Source: Planctomonas deserti (GTDB lineage: Bacteria > Actinomycetota > Actinomycetes > Actinomycetales > Microbacteriaceae). From it: a DNA stretch of 64,000 bases. A program made the position numbers and the translations under genes. Location: assembly GCF_003067705.1 (NCBI RefSeq), contig NZ_QANL01000002.1, positions 310,001 to 374,000 of the forward strand, in the 5' to 3' direction. The notes below the pieces were generated by a model, which saw only the letters and a program-made list of their open reading frames with translations, searched no databases and was not told where the DNA came from. Position 1 is the first letter of the stretch; every line of letters starts with the position of its first letter. Of this stretch, positions 8,439 to 19,773 are shown one piece after another.

Positions 8439-9545
8439 TCAGGGGCGTTGCCGCGCCTTGAGGCGCCGACGCAGGTCGGCGGCGGCGAGCGTCGAGGCTT
8501 CGACGGCGCCGGCAAGGTAACCCGCCTCGGTCGGGCTGACCTCGCTGCCCGCTAGAAGGAGCCGCCTCGACCACGGGCCGTGCACCCAGGAGGGTGCGGG
8601 CATTGGATGGCCGCTGGAAACTTCGTCGTCATCCGTGGCGGTGAGTGGATCCGCGGCCCAGTCCTTGATGAGCGTGGACGTCGGCGCTCCGGCCTGCGGA
8701 CCGAAGATGCGCTCGAACTGCGCGAGGCAGGCGGCCGTTAGCGCGTCATCACCCATAAGCCGCCGTTGACCCGGGCTCATCCCCAGGAAGCCGAAGAGAG
8801 CCGGCCTCCCTGACGAGGTGGTGGCGTCGTGCATCTCGAGCATGGGGCCGACCATGCTTTGCGCGGTTCCCGACAATCCGGCGTCCCGCCAGAACGGTGT
8901 GTCGTAGAGGGCGAAGAACTTCGCCTGGTTCCCCATCCACGTGGGGGTCCTCCGCCAGAGCTCGGTCGTCTCCGCCTCCAATGCGGGAGAGAGGGCAACG
9001 GACGCGTGGAGCAGTCGAGGCGGCACGGCGGCGACCACGAATTCGGCGTCGATGTGTCGATCGGCTGTCGACTCATCGCGGTAGGTCACCCGCACGCCGT
9101 CCTCGAGCAGGGCGAGTCCGACCACGCGGCAGCCCAGGCGGATGCTGCCGGTGGGCACGGCCGCGGTCAGTGCCCGGACGAGCGCGCTCGATCCTCCGGC
9201 GAGTCGCATCGACTCCGGCTCCCGCTGGGCGCCCGAATAGCGCTGCGCGGACTCGCGGGACATGCGCTCGAAGATGACGTCGCCGTCACTGCTCTGCGGA
9301 AATGTGGCGAGGCCCAGATCCGCTATGAGTGCGGCAATCGCGGGCTGCAATCGGGGCCACACCCAGGAGGGGCCGAGGTCGTAGCCGTCCTCGCCGGGGG
9401 AGCCCGTGCCGTCGTCCGTCAGGACGCGTCCCCCCAGCAGATCCCGTGCGTCCAGCAATGCGACCGGGATGTTCGCGGCTGAGAGCAGACGTGCGGCATT
9501 CAGGCCCGACACTCCTCCGCCGATGATGACGACCCGTGTGTCCAT
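8439..9545 (-). CDS. Flavin-containing amine oxidoreductase
   Basis: A 368-residue FAD-dependent monoamine-oxidase-like protein. The dinucleotide-binding motif VVIIGGGVSGLNAARLL opens the protein, GGRVLTDD follows as the second FAD contact, and a C-terminal LLLAGSEVSPTEAGYLAGAVE block is the conserved flavin-binding carboxyl-terminal motif. The ATG at 9545 has a GGGGAGG ribosome binding site eight bases upstream; an in-frame GTG at 9569 is less likely. The protein is somewhat shorter than typical MAO relatives (about 430-450 residues). The amine substrate is unknown. Confidence 0.85.
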   Translation of the reverse strand: MDTRVVIIGGGVSGLNAARLLSAANIPVALLDARDLLGGRVLTDDGTGSPGEDGYDLGPSWVWPRLQPAIAALIADLGLATFPQSSDGDVIFERMSRESAQRYSGAQREPESMRLAGGSSALVRALTAAVPTGSIRLGCRVVGLALLEDGVRVTYRDESTADRHIDAEFVVAAVPPRLLHASVALSPALEAETTELWRRTPTWMGNQAKFFALYDTPFWRDAGLSGTAQSMVGPMLEMHDATTSSGRPALFGFLGMSPGQRRLMGDDALTAACLAQFERIFGPQAGAPTSTLIKDWAADPLTATDDDEVSSGHPMPAPSWVHGPWSRRLLLAGSEVSPTEAGYLAGAVEASTLAAADLRRRLKARQRP

Positions 9546-9647
9546 GACTTTCGCCTCCCCGAGCCGCACCCGTCATCGACCCTCCGGGCACCCTAACCCC
9601 ATCCTGTCCGCCGGCCGGCCGATGACGAGGCGTGCGGCGGAAGGGCG

Positions 9648-10592
9648 TTACGCGGCGGCCGCTTCCGCGGTGTCCGGGGCCGGGGTGCCCGCCGTCCGGG
9701 CCAGGTGCGCGGCGAGGACGTCGGTGACCGTTGTCCAGTCCCGGTCGCCGTAGCGGGCGTTGTTCACGTGCCGCAGCTGCGCCTGCCCGCTGAACATGCT
9801 CACGAAGTACTGCATCCCCTGCCAGGCGGGGAACGGCGTGCCGTCGTCCTTCGAGAGGCGCCGCATCACCCGGCTCATCGCGGAGAGCGAGCCGGTCGTG
9901 CCGGCCCACTGCAGCCGGAAGGGAGTTCCGGTCAGCTCGGTCAGGATGCGGGCGACATCGCGGGCCGAGACCCGGTCGCCGGCGACCTCGACCACGCGCG
10001 GGGCGTCCCGGTCGAGGGCGACCTCGGCGGTGACGCTCGCGACGTCGTCCTTGGTCGTGAAGTCGAGGATCTGGTCGGGGGAGGACCAGTAGAGCACCCG
10101 CCGCCCGGTGAACGAGATCATGGGCGCCTCGCCGGTGAGCATGTCGGTGAAGGCGCCGTTGAGGATGGAGGTGGCACGGATGGGCGCGGCGTCGAGCGCG
10201 GCCGCGAACTCGCGGCGGAGCTCGAAGTTCCGGTTGCTGCCGATGGCGATCCGGCGGTAGTCCGAGGAGTAGTCCGACGGGACGAACCGGGCGACGCCCG
10301 CGCCGACGGCGGCGGCGAGGAGGGCCCGCTGCGCGTCCACGATCACGGGGCGAGTGCCGCTGACCGCGGACACGACCGTCTCGACGCCGGCCATCGCCGA
10401 CGCGAGGGCGTCGCGGTCGGTGTACACCGCCTCCACGATCTCGACCCCGCTCTCCGTGCCGTACTGCTTCCGGGCGGCGTCGCTGCCGGGACGGGTCAGG
10501 ACCCGCACGCGGGCGTTCCGGAGGAGGAGCTCGCGCACGATGCGGCCGCCGAGGTCGCCGGTGGCGCCTGCGACGAGGATGGTGGGGGTCAC
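9648..10592 (-). CDS. NmrA/isoflavone-reductase-like NAD(P)-binding protein
   Basis: A 314-residue atypical SDR. The amino-terminal ILVAGATGDLGGRIVREL has the GxxGxxG cofactor motif, followed by the VRVLTRPGSDA arginine typical of NADP binding. It lacks the YxxxK catalytic pair of classical SDRs in the usual place, as in NmrA-like sensors and isoflavone-reductase-like proteins. It is divergent from the frameshifted SDR gene, with a 215-base space between them. The role is unknown; redox sensing or reduction of a small aromatic compound are the usual roles in this family. Confidence 0.8.
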   Translation of the reverse strand: MTPTILVAGATGDLGGRIVRELLLRNARVRVLTRPGSDAARKQYGTESGVEIVEAVYTDRDALASAMAGVETVVSAVSGTRPVIVDAQRALLAAAVGAGVARFVPSDYSSDYRRIAIGSNRNFELRREFAAALDAAPIRATSILNGAFTDMLTGEAPMISFTGRRVLYWSSPDQILDFTTKDDVASVTAEVALDRDAPRVVEVAGDRVSARDVARILTELTGTPFRLQWAGTTGSLSAMSRVMRRLSKDDGTPFPAWQGMQYFVSMFSGQAQLRHVNNARYGDRDWTTVTDVLAAHLARTAGTPAPDTAEAAAA

Positions 10593-10807
10593 GGCGGGGA
10601 TCTCGATTCCGGTCGGTAGTGGAGTGACTGCCGCGGGTGGCGGCGCAGCGAGGCGACCGGAGAAGCCGGCCCAGCCCCGCGTCAGGATGACACGCCCCGC
10701 CTGTGCCTTCGCTCACCGTGCCTTCCGCATCCGGCTCCTGTTCCCCAGCCCCGACGTTGTGGAACGCCGCAGGCGGGAGCACGATCGACAGGACGGATGG
10801 AGAGCAC

Positions 10808-11574
10808 ATGGAGCAGCGGTTCGAGGGCAGGGTCGTCATCGTGACGGGCGCGGGGTCGGGCATCGGGGAGGCGACCGCGCGGCGCTCGTCGCGGAGGGCG
10901 CGACGGTGGTACTCACCGACTCGGTGGCGGACAAGATCGACGACGTGGTGGCATCCCTGCCCGAGGGGCGCGCCGTCGCCATCCCGGCGGACTCCTCCGA
11001 CTTCGAGCAGGTGTCAGCCATGGTGACGGACACCCTCGAGCGCTTCGGCCGCCTCGACGTGCTCGTCAACAACGCGGGCACCATCACGCAGGGCACCGTG
11101 CAGGACACGAGCGTCGAGGACTGGCATCGGGTGATCGAGACCGACCTCTCCGGCGTGTTCTACGGCACGAAGGCCGCGCTCGGCGCCCTGCTGGAGGCGA
11201 AGGGGAACATCGTTAACGTCTCCTCGGTCTCCGGGCTGGCCGGGGACTGGCGGATGAGCGCCTACAACGCGGCCAAGGGCGGGGTCAGCAACTTCACCCG
11301 CGCCGTCGCCCTCGACCACGGCGCGGACGGCGTGCGGGTGAACGCCGTCGCGCCCGGGTTCATCTGGACCGACCTCACCACCGAGGACGGCGAACCGCAC
11401 GAGCTCGACGACGAGTTCGCGAAGCGCATCGCCCTCGGTCGCGGTGGGCTGCCCGAGGAGGTCGCCGCCGCCATCCTCTTCCTCGCCAGTGACGACGCGC
11501 GCTTCATCACCGGGGTGGTGCTGCCGGTGGACGGCGGCACGATGGCGAGCAACGGGCAACCGGCCCAGGCCTGA
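10808..11574 (+). pseudogene. SDR-family oxidoreductase interrupted by a single-base frameshift
   Basis: The ATG at 10808 opens a typical SDR amino terminus (EGRVVIVTGAGSGIGEATAR) and then leaves frame. From 10882 the next reading frame continues the family sequence (ALVAEGATVVLTDSVADK, VNNAGTI, SSVSG with YNAAKGG, and PVDGGTMASNG at the end). Loss of one G between 10882 and 10883 explains it exactly: GCGCGGCGCTC would have been GCGCGGGCGCTC. About 255 residues would be encoded if repaired. The remaining frame has no decay, so the shift is either very recent or a sequencing error in a G/C-rich run. The catalytic Ser-Tyr-Lys set is intact downstream. Confidence 0.8.
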
Positions 11575-11618
11575 CCCGCCGCCTGCACTACACGAGCGAC
11601 GGAGCGAGGAGCAGATCG

Positions 11619-11963
11619 ATGACCGCGGACGACCTGAGCCCGCGCGACGCCCTCGCCCAGCGGGTTCGCGAGGTGATAGCCCGGCACGGCAGCGTGCGCG
11701 AGGTGCGCATGTTCGGCGGGCTGTCGTTCCTGGTCGACGAGCGGCTGGCGGTCGCCGCGGGCCGGGACGGCGACCTGCTCGTCCGCACCGATCCCGCGGA
11801 GTACGACGCCCTGCTCCAGCGCGGCGGGCAACCGGCGTTCATGGGAAAGGACCGCCCGATGGGTCCGGGCTGGCTCACCGTGCCGTCGGACCTGATCCGG
11901 GGCGAGGACGAGCTCGCCCGCTGGATCTCGGTCGGCGTAGACAGCCGGAACGCCACGGGCTGA
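11619..11963 (+). CDS. TfoX/Sxy N-terminal-domain protein
   Basis: A 114-residue protein consisting of a single TfoX N-terminal domain, seen in VREVRMFGGLSFLVDERLAVA and in PAFMGKDRPMGPGWLTVPS. In gammaproteobacteria the domain belongs to a competence regulator; free-standing actinobacterial versions have no assigned function. It starts 44 bases after the preceding SDR gene and has a GGAGCGAGGAG stretch in front of its ATG, so it may be cotranscribed with the SDR. Confidence 0.8.
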   Translation: MTADDLSPRDALAQRVREVIARHGSVREVRMFGGLSFLVDERLAVAAGRDGDLLVRTDPAEYDALLQRGGQPAFMGKDRPMGPGWLTVPSDLIRGEDELARWISVGVDSRNATG

Positions 11964-11977
11964 CGGCCGGGCGGCCG

Positions 11978-12478
11978 CTAGCCGATGGCGCGCACGTGCC
12001 GGATGATCTCGTCGACGACCCGGCCGATCGGCGCCGTGGAATCGATGGGGATGCCGCCCGGCGGGACGTCCTCCCCGCTCTCGTGCCACCGCACGATGCG
12101 CTCGCGCTCGGTCGGCCGTCCGCCGCCCCACTCCTCGTCCGGGCGCGCGTCGAGCCGTCGGTTCAGGGTGTCGAGGTCGACCTCGAGCACGAAGACGGCG
12201 TCGAACAGGTCGAGGAAGGACGTGACGTTGCGAGAGCCGCCGCAGAAGAACGTCTCCGGCGTGCTGCCGTCGGCACACAGGGCGCGCACCCTCTCGACGG
12301 GCCAGATGTGGTGCTCGTGCGCGTGATCCTCCCGCGGCTCGCCGGACACCGGGTCGCCCTGATAGGCCAGCTCCCGGTCGCCGTGCACGACGTGGTAGCC
12401 GCGGCGCTGCAGTTCCTCGGCGACCGTGGTCTTGCCCGTGCCGGAGAGGCCCTCGACGAGGTAGTTCCGCACGCCCAT
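11978..12478 (-). CDS. P-loop kinase-like AAA-family nucleotide-binding protein
   Basis: A 166-residue protein with an amino-terminal Walker A motif GLSGTGKTTV (residues 10-19), followed by EELQRRGYHVVHGDRELAY, the layout of small adenylate/shikimate-kinase-like proteins. The Asp in HGDRE is the likely substrate/base residue, and RRLDARPDEEWGG resembles a lid. The phosphate acceptor is not known. It is convergent with the TfoX-like gene and divergent from glutaminase. Confidence 0.75.
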   Translation of the reverse strand: MGVRNYLVEGLSGTGKTTVAEELQRRGYHVVHGDRELAYQGDPVSGEPREDHAHEHHIWPVERVRALCADGSTPETFFCGGSRNVTSFLDLFDAVFVLEVDLDTLNRRLDARPDEEWGGGRPTERERIVRWHESGEDVPPGGIPIDSTAPIGRVVDEIIRHVRAIG

Positions 12479-12625
12479 CGGTCGAGGATACGCCCGCCCT
12501 CAGCGCCGTCCGGGGGGCCTACCGGTCCTGTCCGGCCCCGCCCCTTGAGAGCGCGCCACTCTAACGGGTGGCTGGGCCCGCGGCGAGGCCAGGCCCGCGG
12601 CCGCGGCCTCTGGAAGGCTGGAGCC

Positions 12626-13567
12626 ATGACCGATATCGCCGACGCCGCCTCCCGACTCGACCTCGATGCGCTGCGCCTCCGCCTGCTGGAGCGCGACGAG
12701 GGAAAGGTGAATGAGAGCATCCCCGAGCTCGCGAACGCGGACCCCGGGGTGTGCGGCATCGCGCTCGCGCTCCGGGACGGCCAGGTGCTGTCCTCGGAAG
12801 ACACCGACGTCGAGTACTCAATCCAGTCGGCCGTGAAGCCGTTCGTCTACGCGCTGGCGCTCGCCGACGATGCCGACCGCGTGCATGACGCCGTCGGCAT
12901 CGAGCCCACAGGCGAGGCCTTCGATGCCATCCGGCTCGAGAGCGGATCCGGGCGGGCGCCCAACCCCATGGTCAACGCCGGCGCGCTGCTCACCGCAAGC
13001 TTCGTGCGCGGGTCCTCCATCGAGGAGCGCGCCCAGCGCATCCTCGACGGGCTCGGCCTGTTCGCGGGCCAGGACCTGCGGATTGACGACTCCGTCGTGG
13101 AGTCCGAGCAGAAGCACGGCGACCGCAACCACGCCCTGGCGCACCTGATGCGCTCGGAGGGCACCCTGCAGATCCCCGTCGACGACGCGGTGGCCGGGTA
13201 CGCGAGAAGCTGTTCGGTGCTCGTGACGACCAAGCAGCTCGCCGTGATGGGAGCGACGCTGGCCTTCGGTGGCGTCAACCCGATGACCGGCCGGCGCGCC
13301 GTGTCCGAGGACATCGCGCGGGACGTGATGTCGGTCATGGCCACCTGCGGCGTGTACGACGGATCGGGAACGTGGTTCCGTCGCGTCGGGGTGCCGGCGA
13401 AGTCGAGCGTCTCGGGCGCGATCGTGCTGTCCGCGCCGCAGCTGCTCGGCGCCGCCGTGCACAGTCCTCCCCTCGACCCGCAGGGCACGAGCGCCCGCGG
13501 CGCGGTGGGCGCGGAGGTGCTGAGTGACGAGCTCGATCTGCACGTGCTCTCCACCTCCCGTTCCTGA
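12626..13567 (+). CDS. glsA: Glutaminase
   Basis: A 313-residue glutaminase of the serine-dependent beta-lactamase-like fold, converting L-glutamine to L-glutamate and ammonia. The catalytic SxxK motif is Ser68-Ala-Val-Lys71 in YSIQSAVKPF. NPMVNAGAL, EKxxGDRNHALA-like (EQKHGDRNHALAHLM) and CSVLVTTKQLAVM are conserved family blocks. The ATG at 12626 has GGAAGGCTGGAG upstream. Its length matches single-domain bacterial glutaminases. It ends at a strong hairpin shared with the nuclease gene. Confidence 0.93.
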   Translation: MTDIADAASRLDLDALRLRLLERDEGKVNESIPELANADPGVCGIALALRDGQVLSSEDTDVEYSIQSAVKPFVYALALADDADRVHDAVGIEPTGEAFDAIRLESGSGRAPNPMVNAGALLTASFVRGSSIEERAQRILDGLGLFAGQDLRIDDSVVESEQKHGDRNHALAHLMRSEGTLQIPVDDAVAGYARSCSVLVTTKQLAVMGATLAFGGVNPMTGRRAVSEDIARDVMSVMATCGVYDGSGTWFRRVGVPAKSSVSGAIVLSAPQLLGAAVHSPPLDPQGTSARGAVGAEVLSDELDLHVLSTSRS

Positions 13568-13600
13568 CGGACGGAAGCGGCGGGCCGCACCGGGAACGCC

Positions 13601-13645
13601 GAAGGGCCCCTTCCCCCACGGGTGCGGTGGGGGAAGGGGCCCTTC
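13601..13645. terminator. Bidirectional hairpin terminator
   Basis: A perfect 19-bp inverted repeat (13601-13619 with 13627-13645) with a 7-base loop lies between the convergent ends of the glutaminase gene and the NucH-like nuclease gene. Arm: GAAGGGCCCCTTCCCCCAC. It is one of the strongest hairpins in the window and can stop transcription on both strands. Confidence 0.85.
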
Positions 13646-13666
13646 ACAGGTGAGTCCCTCAGCGGA

Positions 13667-16303
13667 TCAGGACTCCGCGCCCTCCTGCTGCTCCACGCCC
13701 GCGCCCTTGCCCTGGAGGAGACGGTCCTCGCCCGGGCCGCCGATCAGGCGGTCGTCGCCGTTGCCGCCGTCGAGCACGTCGTCGCCGAAGCCGCCGAGCA
13801 GCGTGTCCGCTCCGTTCGCCCCGCTGATGCGATCGTTCCCCGCGCCGCCGCAGATCACATCGTCGCCGTTGCCGCCCACGATCGTGTCGTTTCCGCCCAG
13901 GCCCATAATCACGTCGTTGCCGCTCGTGCCGGTGAGCACGTCGTCGCCCGTCGTGCCGACGATCGTCGGCACGAGCCCGGCGCAGCGCTCGTCGAGGTCG
14001 ATGCCGAACACCAGCGGGTCGTGGTCGCTGGAGCGGTACGGGTTGGGCGCGTACAGGGCGGGGTCGCCCGTGTACTGGTAGGCGAACGACTCGACCGCGT
14101 TGATGTTCCAGTGCGTGAGGTCGGTCACCTTGGCGGTCAGCTCCGCCGTGGCGAGCGCGTGGTCGAGCGAGCCGGACGCGTCGTCGAAGACGTAGCTGTA
14201 CCGGCCCTCGTCGAACGCGGTGCCGAGGTCGACGAGGCCCGCGCCGCGGAGCTTCTCGATCGGGTCCTCCCGCGTGTAGGCGTTGAAGTCGCCCAGCGCG
14301 ACGACGTCGGGGTCGCCGGTCGTCTCGCGGAGGGTGCCGATGAAGCCGGCGAGCGACTCCGCCTGACGCACCCGGTCGCCGTTCCAGGCGCCCTGGCCGT
14401 CGCCCGAGTCGACGTTGTCACCGGTGGCCGCTCCCGCGCTCTTCGACTTGAAGTGGTTCGCGACGACGGTGACGAGGTCGCCGTCCTTCACGAAGCTCTG
14501 CGCGAGGGGCTCGCGGGCGTTGTACCAGACGGTCTCGTCCACGAGCGCGACGGAGTCGCCCACCGGCTGCACGACGCCGTTCTGGTAGATGATCGCGTTG
14601 CGGATGACGTCGCGGTCGACCGCGTACAGCTCCTGCGGAAGCGGCACGTAGCTCCACCTGTCGTAGCCGGCCGCCGCATTGAGCCGGCGGACGAGGTCCG
14701 CGAGCGCCGCATCCGCGTTGCCCGGCGCGTACCCGGTGGAGTCCGTGTCCTCGATCTCCATCAGGGTCACGACGTCGGCGTCGAGCGCCTCGATCGCGGG
14801 GACGATCTTCCCCGCCTGACGCTCGAATGCGGCGGGTGTGGTCGCGCCGCGGGCGTCGGAGCCGGTGAGGGTGACGAAGTAGTTCAGCACGTTGAACGCG
14901 CCGATCTTCAGGTCGCCGCCCACCTCGTCCGGGGTCGCCGTGCGCGTATTCTGCGCGGCGAACACGCCGTCGGCGGTGCCGTCCGCGGGCTGCAGGCGCC
15001 ACTGGTCGAAGCCGTAGCCGAGCACGATCGGCTCCGTGAAGTCGAGCACGTCTCCCACGCGCACCGGGGTGGTGGGGGAGAGGTACGGGCGGGTCGTGGT
15101 GGTCACGCGGCTGCTGAGGGCGTCGTCGAGCACGATGCGCCGGGCGGTGTTCGCCGCCTCGATGGCCTCGGCCCCGGCGCCCGGGCGGGCGAGCTCGGTC
15201 GGCTGCACGAGCACGCCGCCCTCGGAGAGGGTCAGCTCGCCGTAGCTGGTGAGGTCGAAGACCTCGCTCACGGTCAGCGCGTCGACCGGGGCGACGAGCA
15301 TGCCCTCGAGCGCCTCGCGGGCCGCGTCGTCGGCCGGGAGGTCGAGCGGGGCGGCCTCGGGGAGGTCCGCGGGGGTGCCGTCGGCACAGACCTCGACGCT
15401 CGAGCGCGAGCTGATCTGGGTCTGCCCGAAGTACTCCTGGGCCTCGCCGGTGACGGCGACCGAGTCACCGAGGTCCACGGCCGCGTCGCTGAAGACGAAG
15501 ATGCCGTCGGACGTCGCGGCGGATCCGTCGCCGTCTTGGTCCTGCAGGGAGAAGCCGTCGAGGCCCGGGGTGTCGCCGACCACGATGCCCCGCACGGTGA
15601 CCTGGCGGCCGGCGAGCGGGGTTTCGGCCCCGGCTCCCTGCACGGCGCCGATCTCGTGGGTGACCGGCACGTCGCAGACCGCGACCGGGTCGGGGTCCGG
15701 CTCTGCGACGGCGCCGGCGTTGACGGCACCCCGGGTTGCGGCGGCCGGGCCGCTCCACACGAGGGCGTCCGCGGCGGCGCTGTAGGTGCGCGAGAGGGAC
15801 TGGCCGGCGGGCTCGGTGCCCGCCTCGGACACGCCGATGTCCGTGCTGGTGCGGCCGGCGGCCGGGCCGGCGGTCGCGGTGAGCGGGCCCTCGTAGGAGA
15901 GGAACTCGATCACGGCGCCGTCCGCGCCGACGAGCGCGATTGCGTCAGGGGAGCCGTTCTGCAGCGTCCCCGCGTAGTCGACGACCGCGACGGCGGGAGC
16001 GTCGGCCGGAGCCGTGACGAGGGGCAGGGCGTCCGTGTCATAGACGGCGCCGTTGCTGCCGTTGTAGAGCACGACTGAGAGCCCGGCCGAGGTGCCACCC
16101 GCGGGGATCTGCACCTCGACGAACTCGCCGATGTCGGTGCCGGCGTTGTCGTAGTGCAGCTCGGAGATGAACGGGCCGGTAGGCGGCGCCGCGAAGGCGG
16201 CGGATGCCGGAACGGCGGCCAGGGCGAGCGACGCCGCGGCGACACAGGCGACGGCGCCGCGCCCGGAGCGGAAGGGCGGGGAGACAGAGTGCAGCACAGG
16301 CAT
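13667..16303 (-). CDS. Secreted ExeM/NucH-family endonuclease with lamin-tail domain and calcium-binding repeats
   Basis: An 878-residue exported nuclease. A signal peptide (residues 1 to about 38, ending ASAAFA) precedes a lamin-tail domain ([19 protein letters not shown]). An OB-like linker region follows, then an endonuclease/exonuclease/phosphatase domain from about residue 466 ([43 protein letters not shown]). From about residue 786 there are six or so RTX-type nonapeptides ([15 protein letters not shown] pattern) that bind calcium. The last residues are polar with no sorting signal, so it is probably released. An alternative GTG start at 16297 is better spaced from the AAGAAGG ribosome binding site. 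Likely use: extracellular DNA scavenging. Confidence 0.9.
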   Translation of the reverse strand: MPVLHSVSPPFRSGRGAVACVAAASLALAAVPASAAFAAPPTGPFISELHYDNAGTDIGEFVEVQIPAGGTSAGLSVVLYNGSNGAVYDTDALPLVTAPADAPAVAVVDYAGTLQNGSPDAIALVGADGAVIEFLSYEGPLTATAGPAAGRTSTDIGVSEAGTEPAGQSLSRTYSAAADALVWSGPAAATRGAVNAGAVAEPDPDPVAVCDVPVTHEIGAVQGAGAETPLAGRQVTVRGIVVGDTPGLDGFSLQDQDGDGSAATSDGIFVFSDAAVDLGDSVAVTGEAQEYFGQTQISSRSSVEVCADGTPADLPEAAPLDLPADDAAREALEGMLVAPVDALTVSEVFDLTSYGELTLSEGGVLVQPTELARPGAGAEAIEAANTARRIVLDDALSSRVTTTTRPYLSPTTPVRVGDVLDFTEPIVLGYGFDQWRLQPADGTADGVFAAQNTRTATPDEVGGDLKIGAFNVLNYFVTLTGSDARGATTPAAFERQAGKIVPAIEALDADVVTLMEIEDTDSTGYAPGNADAALADLVRRLNAAAGYDRWSYVPLPQELYAVDRDVIRNAIIYQNGVVQPVGDSVALVDETVWYNAREPLAQSFVKDGDLVTVVANHFKSKSAGAATGDNVDSGDGQGAWNGDRVRQAESLAGFIGTLRETTGDPDVVALGDFNAYTREDPIEKLRGAGLVDLGTAFDEGRYSYVFDDASGSLDHALATAELTAKVTDLTHWNINAVESFAYQYTGDPALYAPNPYRSSDHDPLVFGIDLDERCAGLVPTIVGTTGDDVLTGTSGNDVIMGLGGNDTIVGGNGDDVICGGAGNDRISGANGADTLLGGFGDDVLDGGNGDDRLIGGPGEDRLLQGKGAGVEQQEGAES

Positions 16304-16388
16304 CCTTCTTCATGGTGGTGGACGGTGCTCCCACCGTAGGCAGGCCCCGTTAACGCCATGTGTCGTGCCGGTGGACTGCCCGGCGCGG

Positions 16389-18068
<1,680 letters not shown>

Positions 18069-18206
18069 GGCTCGGTGTCTCCAATGCGTGGCAGGGTGTC
18101 CGCCGTCGCGGACGCGCAGGAGAACGCTCCTCATTCTTCCCCCCTGCGCCGCTTCCCGTGCATGCTTGTGCCGGCCCGGACGAAGCCGGGGCCGAGGGAG
18201 GAACGC

Positions 18207-19028
18207 ATGTCCGCGAACGAGACGGCGCCTGGCGAGCTCGAGCGGAGCCGCTTCGAGCTCGAGTTCGAGGACCGGTTCGATCAGCCGGCGCTCGACGGCA
18301 GCCGCTGGGTCGACCACTACCTGCCGCAGTGGACGACGCCGGAGCGGTCGGTGGCGCGCTACGACCTCGGCGAGTCGGGACTCCGGCTGCGCATCGACGC
18401 GGACCAGCCCGCGTGGCGCGACGAGGACGGGGAGCTGCGGGTCTCCAACCTCCAGACGGGGGTGTTCTCCGGGCCGCTCGGGTCGGGCATCGGCACCCAC
18501 CGCCACGCGCCGGGCATGACGGTGCGGACCGAGGTGCCGACGCGCCGCCTGTACACGCCGGCCGGGGGGCTCGTCGAGGCGACCCTGCAGGCGACCGCGG
18601 ACCCGACCTGCATGCTCGCGATCTGGCTGGTCGGCCTCGAGGAGTCCTCGCCGGAGGACTCGGGCGAGATCTGCGTCGCCGAGCTGTTCGGCCACGCGAT
18701 CGGGCCAGGTCATTCCCGCGTGCGCCTCGGGGTGAAGGCCATCAACGATCCGCGCCTGCGCACCGATGTCGAGGACGTCGTGCTGCCCATCGACGCCACC
18801 CAGCCGCACACCTACGGCGCCGAGTGGGACTTCCGCGGCGTGCGCTTCTGGATCGACGGGCGCCTCGTGCGGACCGTCGAGCAGCGGATCGACTACCCCC
18901 TGCAGGTGATGGTCGACCTGTTCGAGTTCCCGGCCGGACCCGAGCGGGACCCGCGGCACTATCCGAAGTCGGCCTACGTCACCGCCGTGCGGGGGTACCG
19001 CCACCGGCGTCAGCGCGGCACGGCCTGA
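18207..19028 (+). CDS. GH16-like concanavalin-fold protein with an altered catalytic motif
   Basis: A 273-residue protein with a laminarinase-like jelly-roll pattern: an amino-terminal FEDRFDQPALDGSRWVDHYLP block, a middle GEICVAELFG block, and HTYGAEWDFRGVRFWIDG towards the end. GH16 enzymes use an ExDxxE motif; here it reads Glu154-Ile-Cys-Val-Ala-Glu159, with the central Asp replaced by Cys. No signal peptide is present. A GGGAGGAA ribosome binding site fixes the start at 18207. It could be a glycan-binding or structural protein rather than a hydrolase; function unproven. Confidence 0.7.
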   Translation: MSANETAPGELERSRFELEFEDRFDQPALDGSRWVDHYLPQWTTPERSVARYDLGESGLRLRIDADQPAWRDEDGELRVSNLQTGVFSGPLGSGIGTHRHAPGMTVRTEVPTRRLYTPAGGLVEATLQATADPTCMLAIWLVGLEESSPEDSGEICVAELFGHAIGPGHSRVRLGVKAINDPRLRTDVEDVVLPIDATQPHTYGAEWDFRGVRFWIDGRLVRTVEQRIDYPLQVMVDLFEFPAGPERDPRHYPKSAYVTAVRGYRHRRQRGTA

Positions 19029-19249
19029 GCGGCGCGTCCCGCGGTTGTCCCCGTAAGCGCCGACTGTGCTCGGCGGCGCGGTCACCTATCGTGAGGATGC
19101 AGGCGTTCGGGGGACGTTCGCACGGGGGAGCAACCGGTTCCGGCGCTCAACCACCTCTGGATCACTCCGGAGGGCTGGTGGGCGCCGGGGGGCGCCGTGA
19201 CCAGCACCCATCCTTCCCGCGTGGGCTCGTCCCGTGCGGGTGGCCGAGA

Positions 19250-19609
19250 TCAGTGCGTCTTGACGCCCTCGCACTGCGGGCACACCCAGTACGGCCTGTC
19301 GCTCGGGCCGGCAGCCGAGAGCGGGACGACGCACCGGGGGCACGTGGTGGCATCGGCCGCTGCGGAGGTCTCGGGCACTGCGTGCACCGCAGGAGCCGTG
19401 GGAGCGTCGGACACGCGTCGGAGGCGCGCGCGAAGACCGGAAGCGGGGCGCTGCTCGCGGCCGAACAGGGGGCGGGTGAGTGCCAAAAGAGTCAGTATCT
19501 CCGTAGAAGGGGGAGCGGCGTTCTCGGGTGGGGGAGGGGAGTCCCGGAAGGGGCGGAAGAGACGCGATGCGTGTGCGGCAGCGTGGAGACGATCATCCGG
19601 CGACGGCAT
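19250..19609 (-). CDS. Small zinc-ribbon protein, hypothetical
   Basis: A 119-residue open frame whose carboxyl terminus carries two CxxC knuckles (TCPRC and VCPQC) about 20 residues apart, a typical zinc ribbon. The first 80 residues are rich in Pro, Ala and Arg and show no domain. No convincing ribosome binding site precedes the ATG at 19609, and in-frame GTG codons further in may be the true start. Flanking stretches 19029-19249 and 19610-19773 show no gene. It is kept because the zinc-ribbon ending is unlikely by chance. Confidence 0.5.
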   Translation of the reverse strand: MPSPDDRLHAAAHASRLFRPFRDSPPPPENAAPPSTEILTLLALTRPLFGREQRPASGLRARLRRVSDAPTAPAVHAVPETSAAADATTCPRCVVPLSAAGPSDRPYWVCPQCEGVKTH

Positions 19610-19773
19610 CGATGCGGCTGGACGTCGTACTGAATCCCCCGGGCTGTGAAACCCACACTAGGGCGTGGGAGCGGACCGCTCGGAGGGCTTGACTTTCGTC
19701 AGAACCCGTGGGTGTGGTGCGGCCGGAACAGGGCCTCGCGTTGCCGGGGAGATCCCGAGCCCGCCGAGTCGGC

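Noticed and set aside
6072-8555. Long plus-strand open frame opposite the GH20 gene and running across the YbaK-type gene
   Set aside because: Composition is that of a shadow frame; the conserved GH20 and YbaK proteins lie in other frames.
10354-10800. Upstream extension of the frameshifted SDR gene in its second frame
   Set aside because: It runs antisense through the NmrA-like gene and reads as shadow sequence; the true start is the ATG at 10808 in the other frame.
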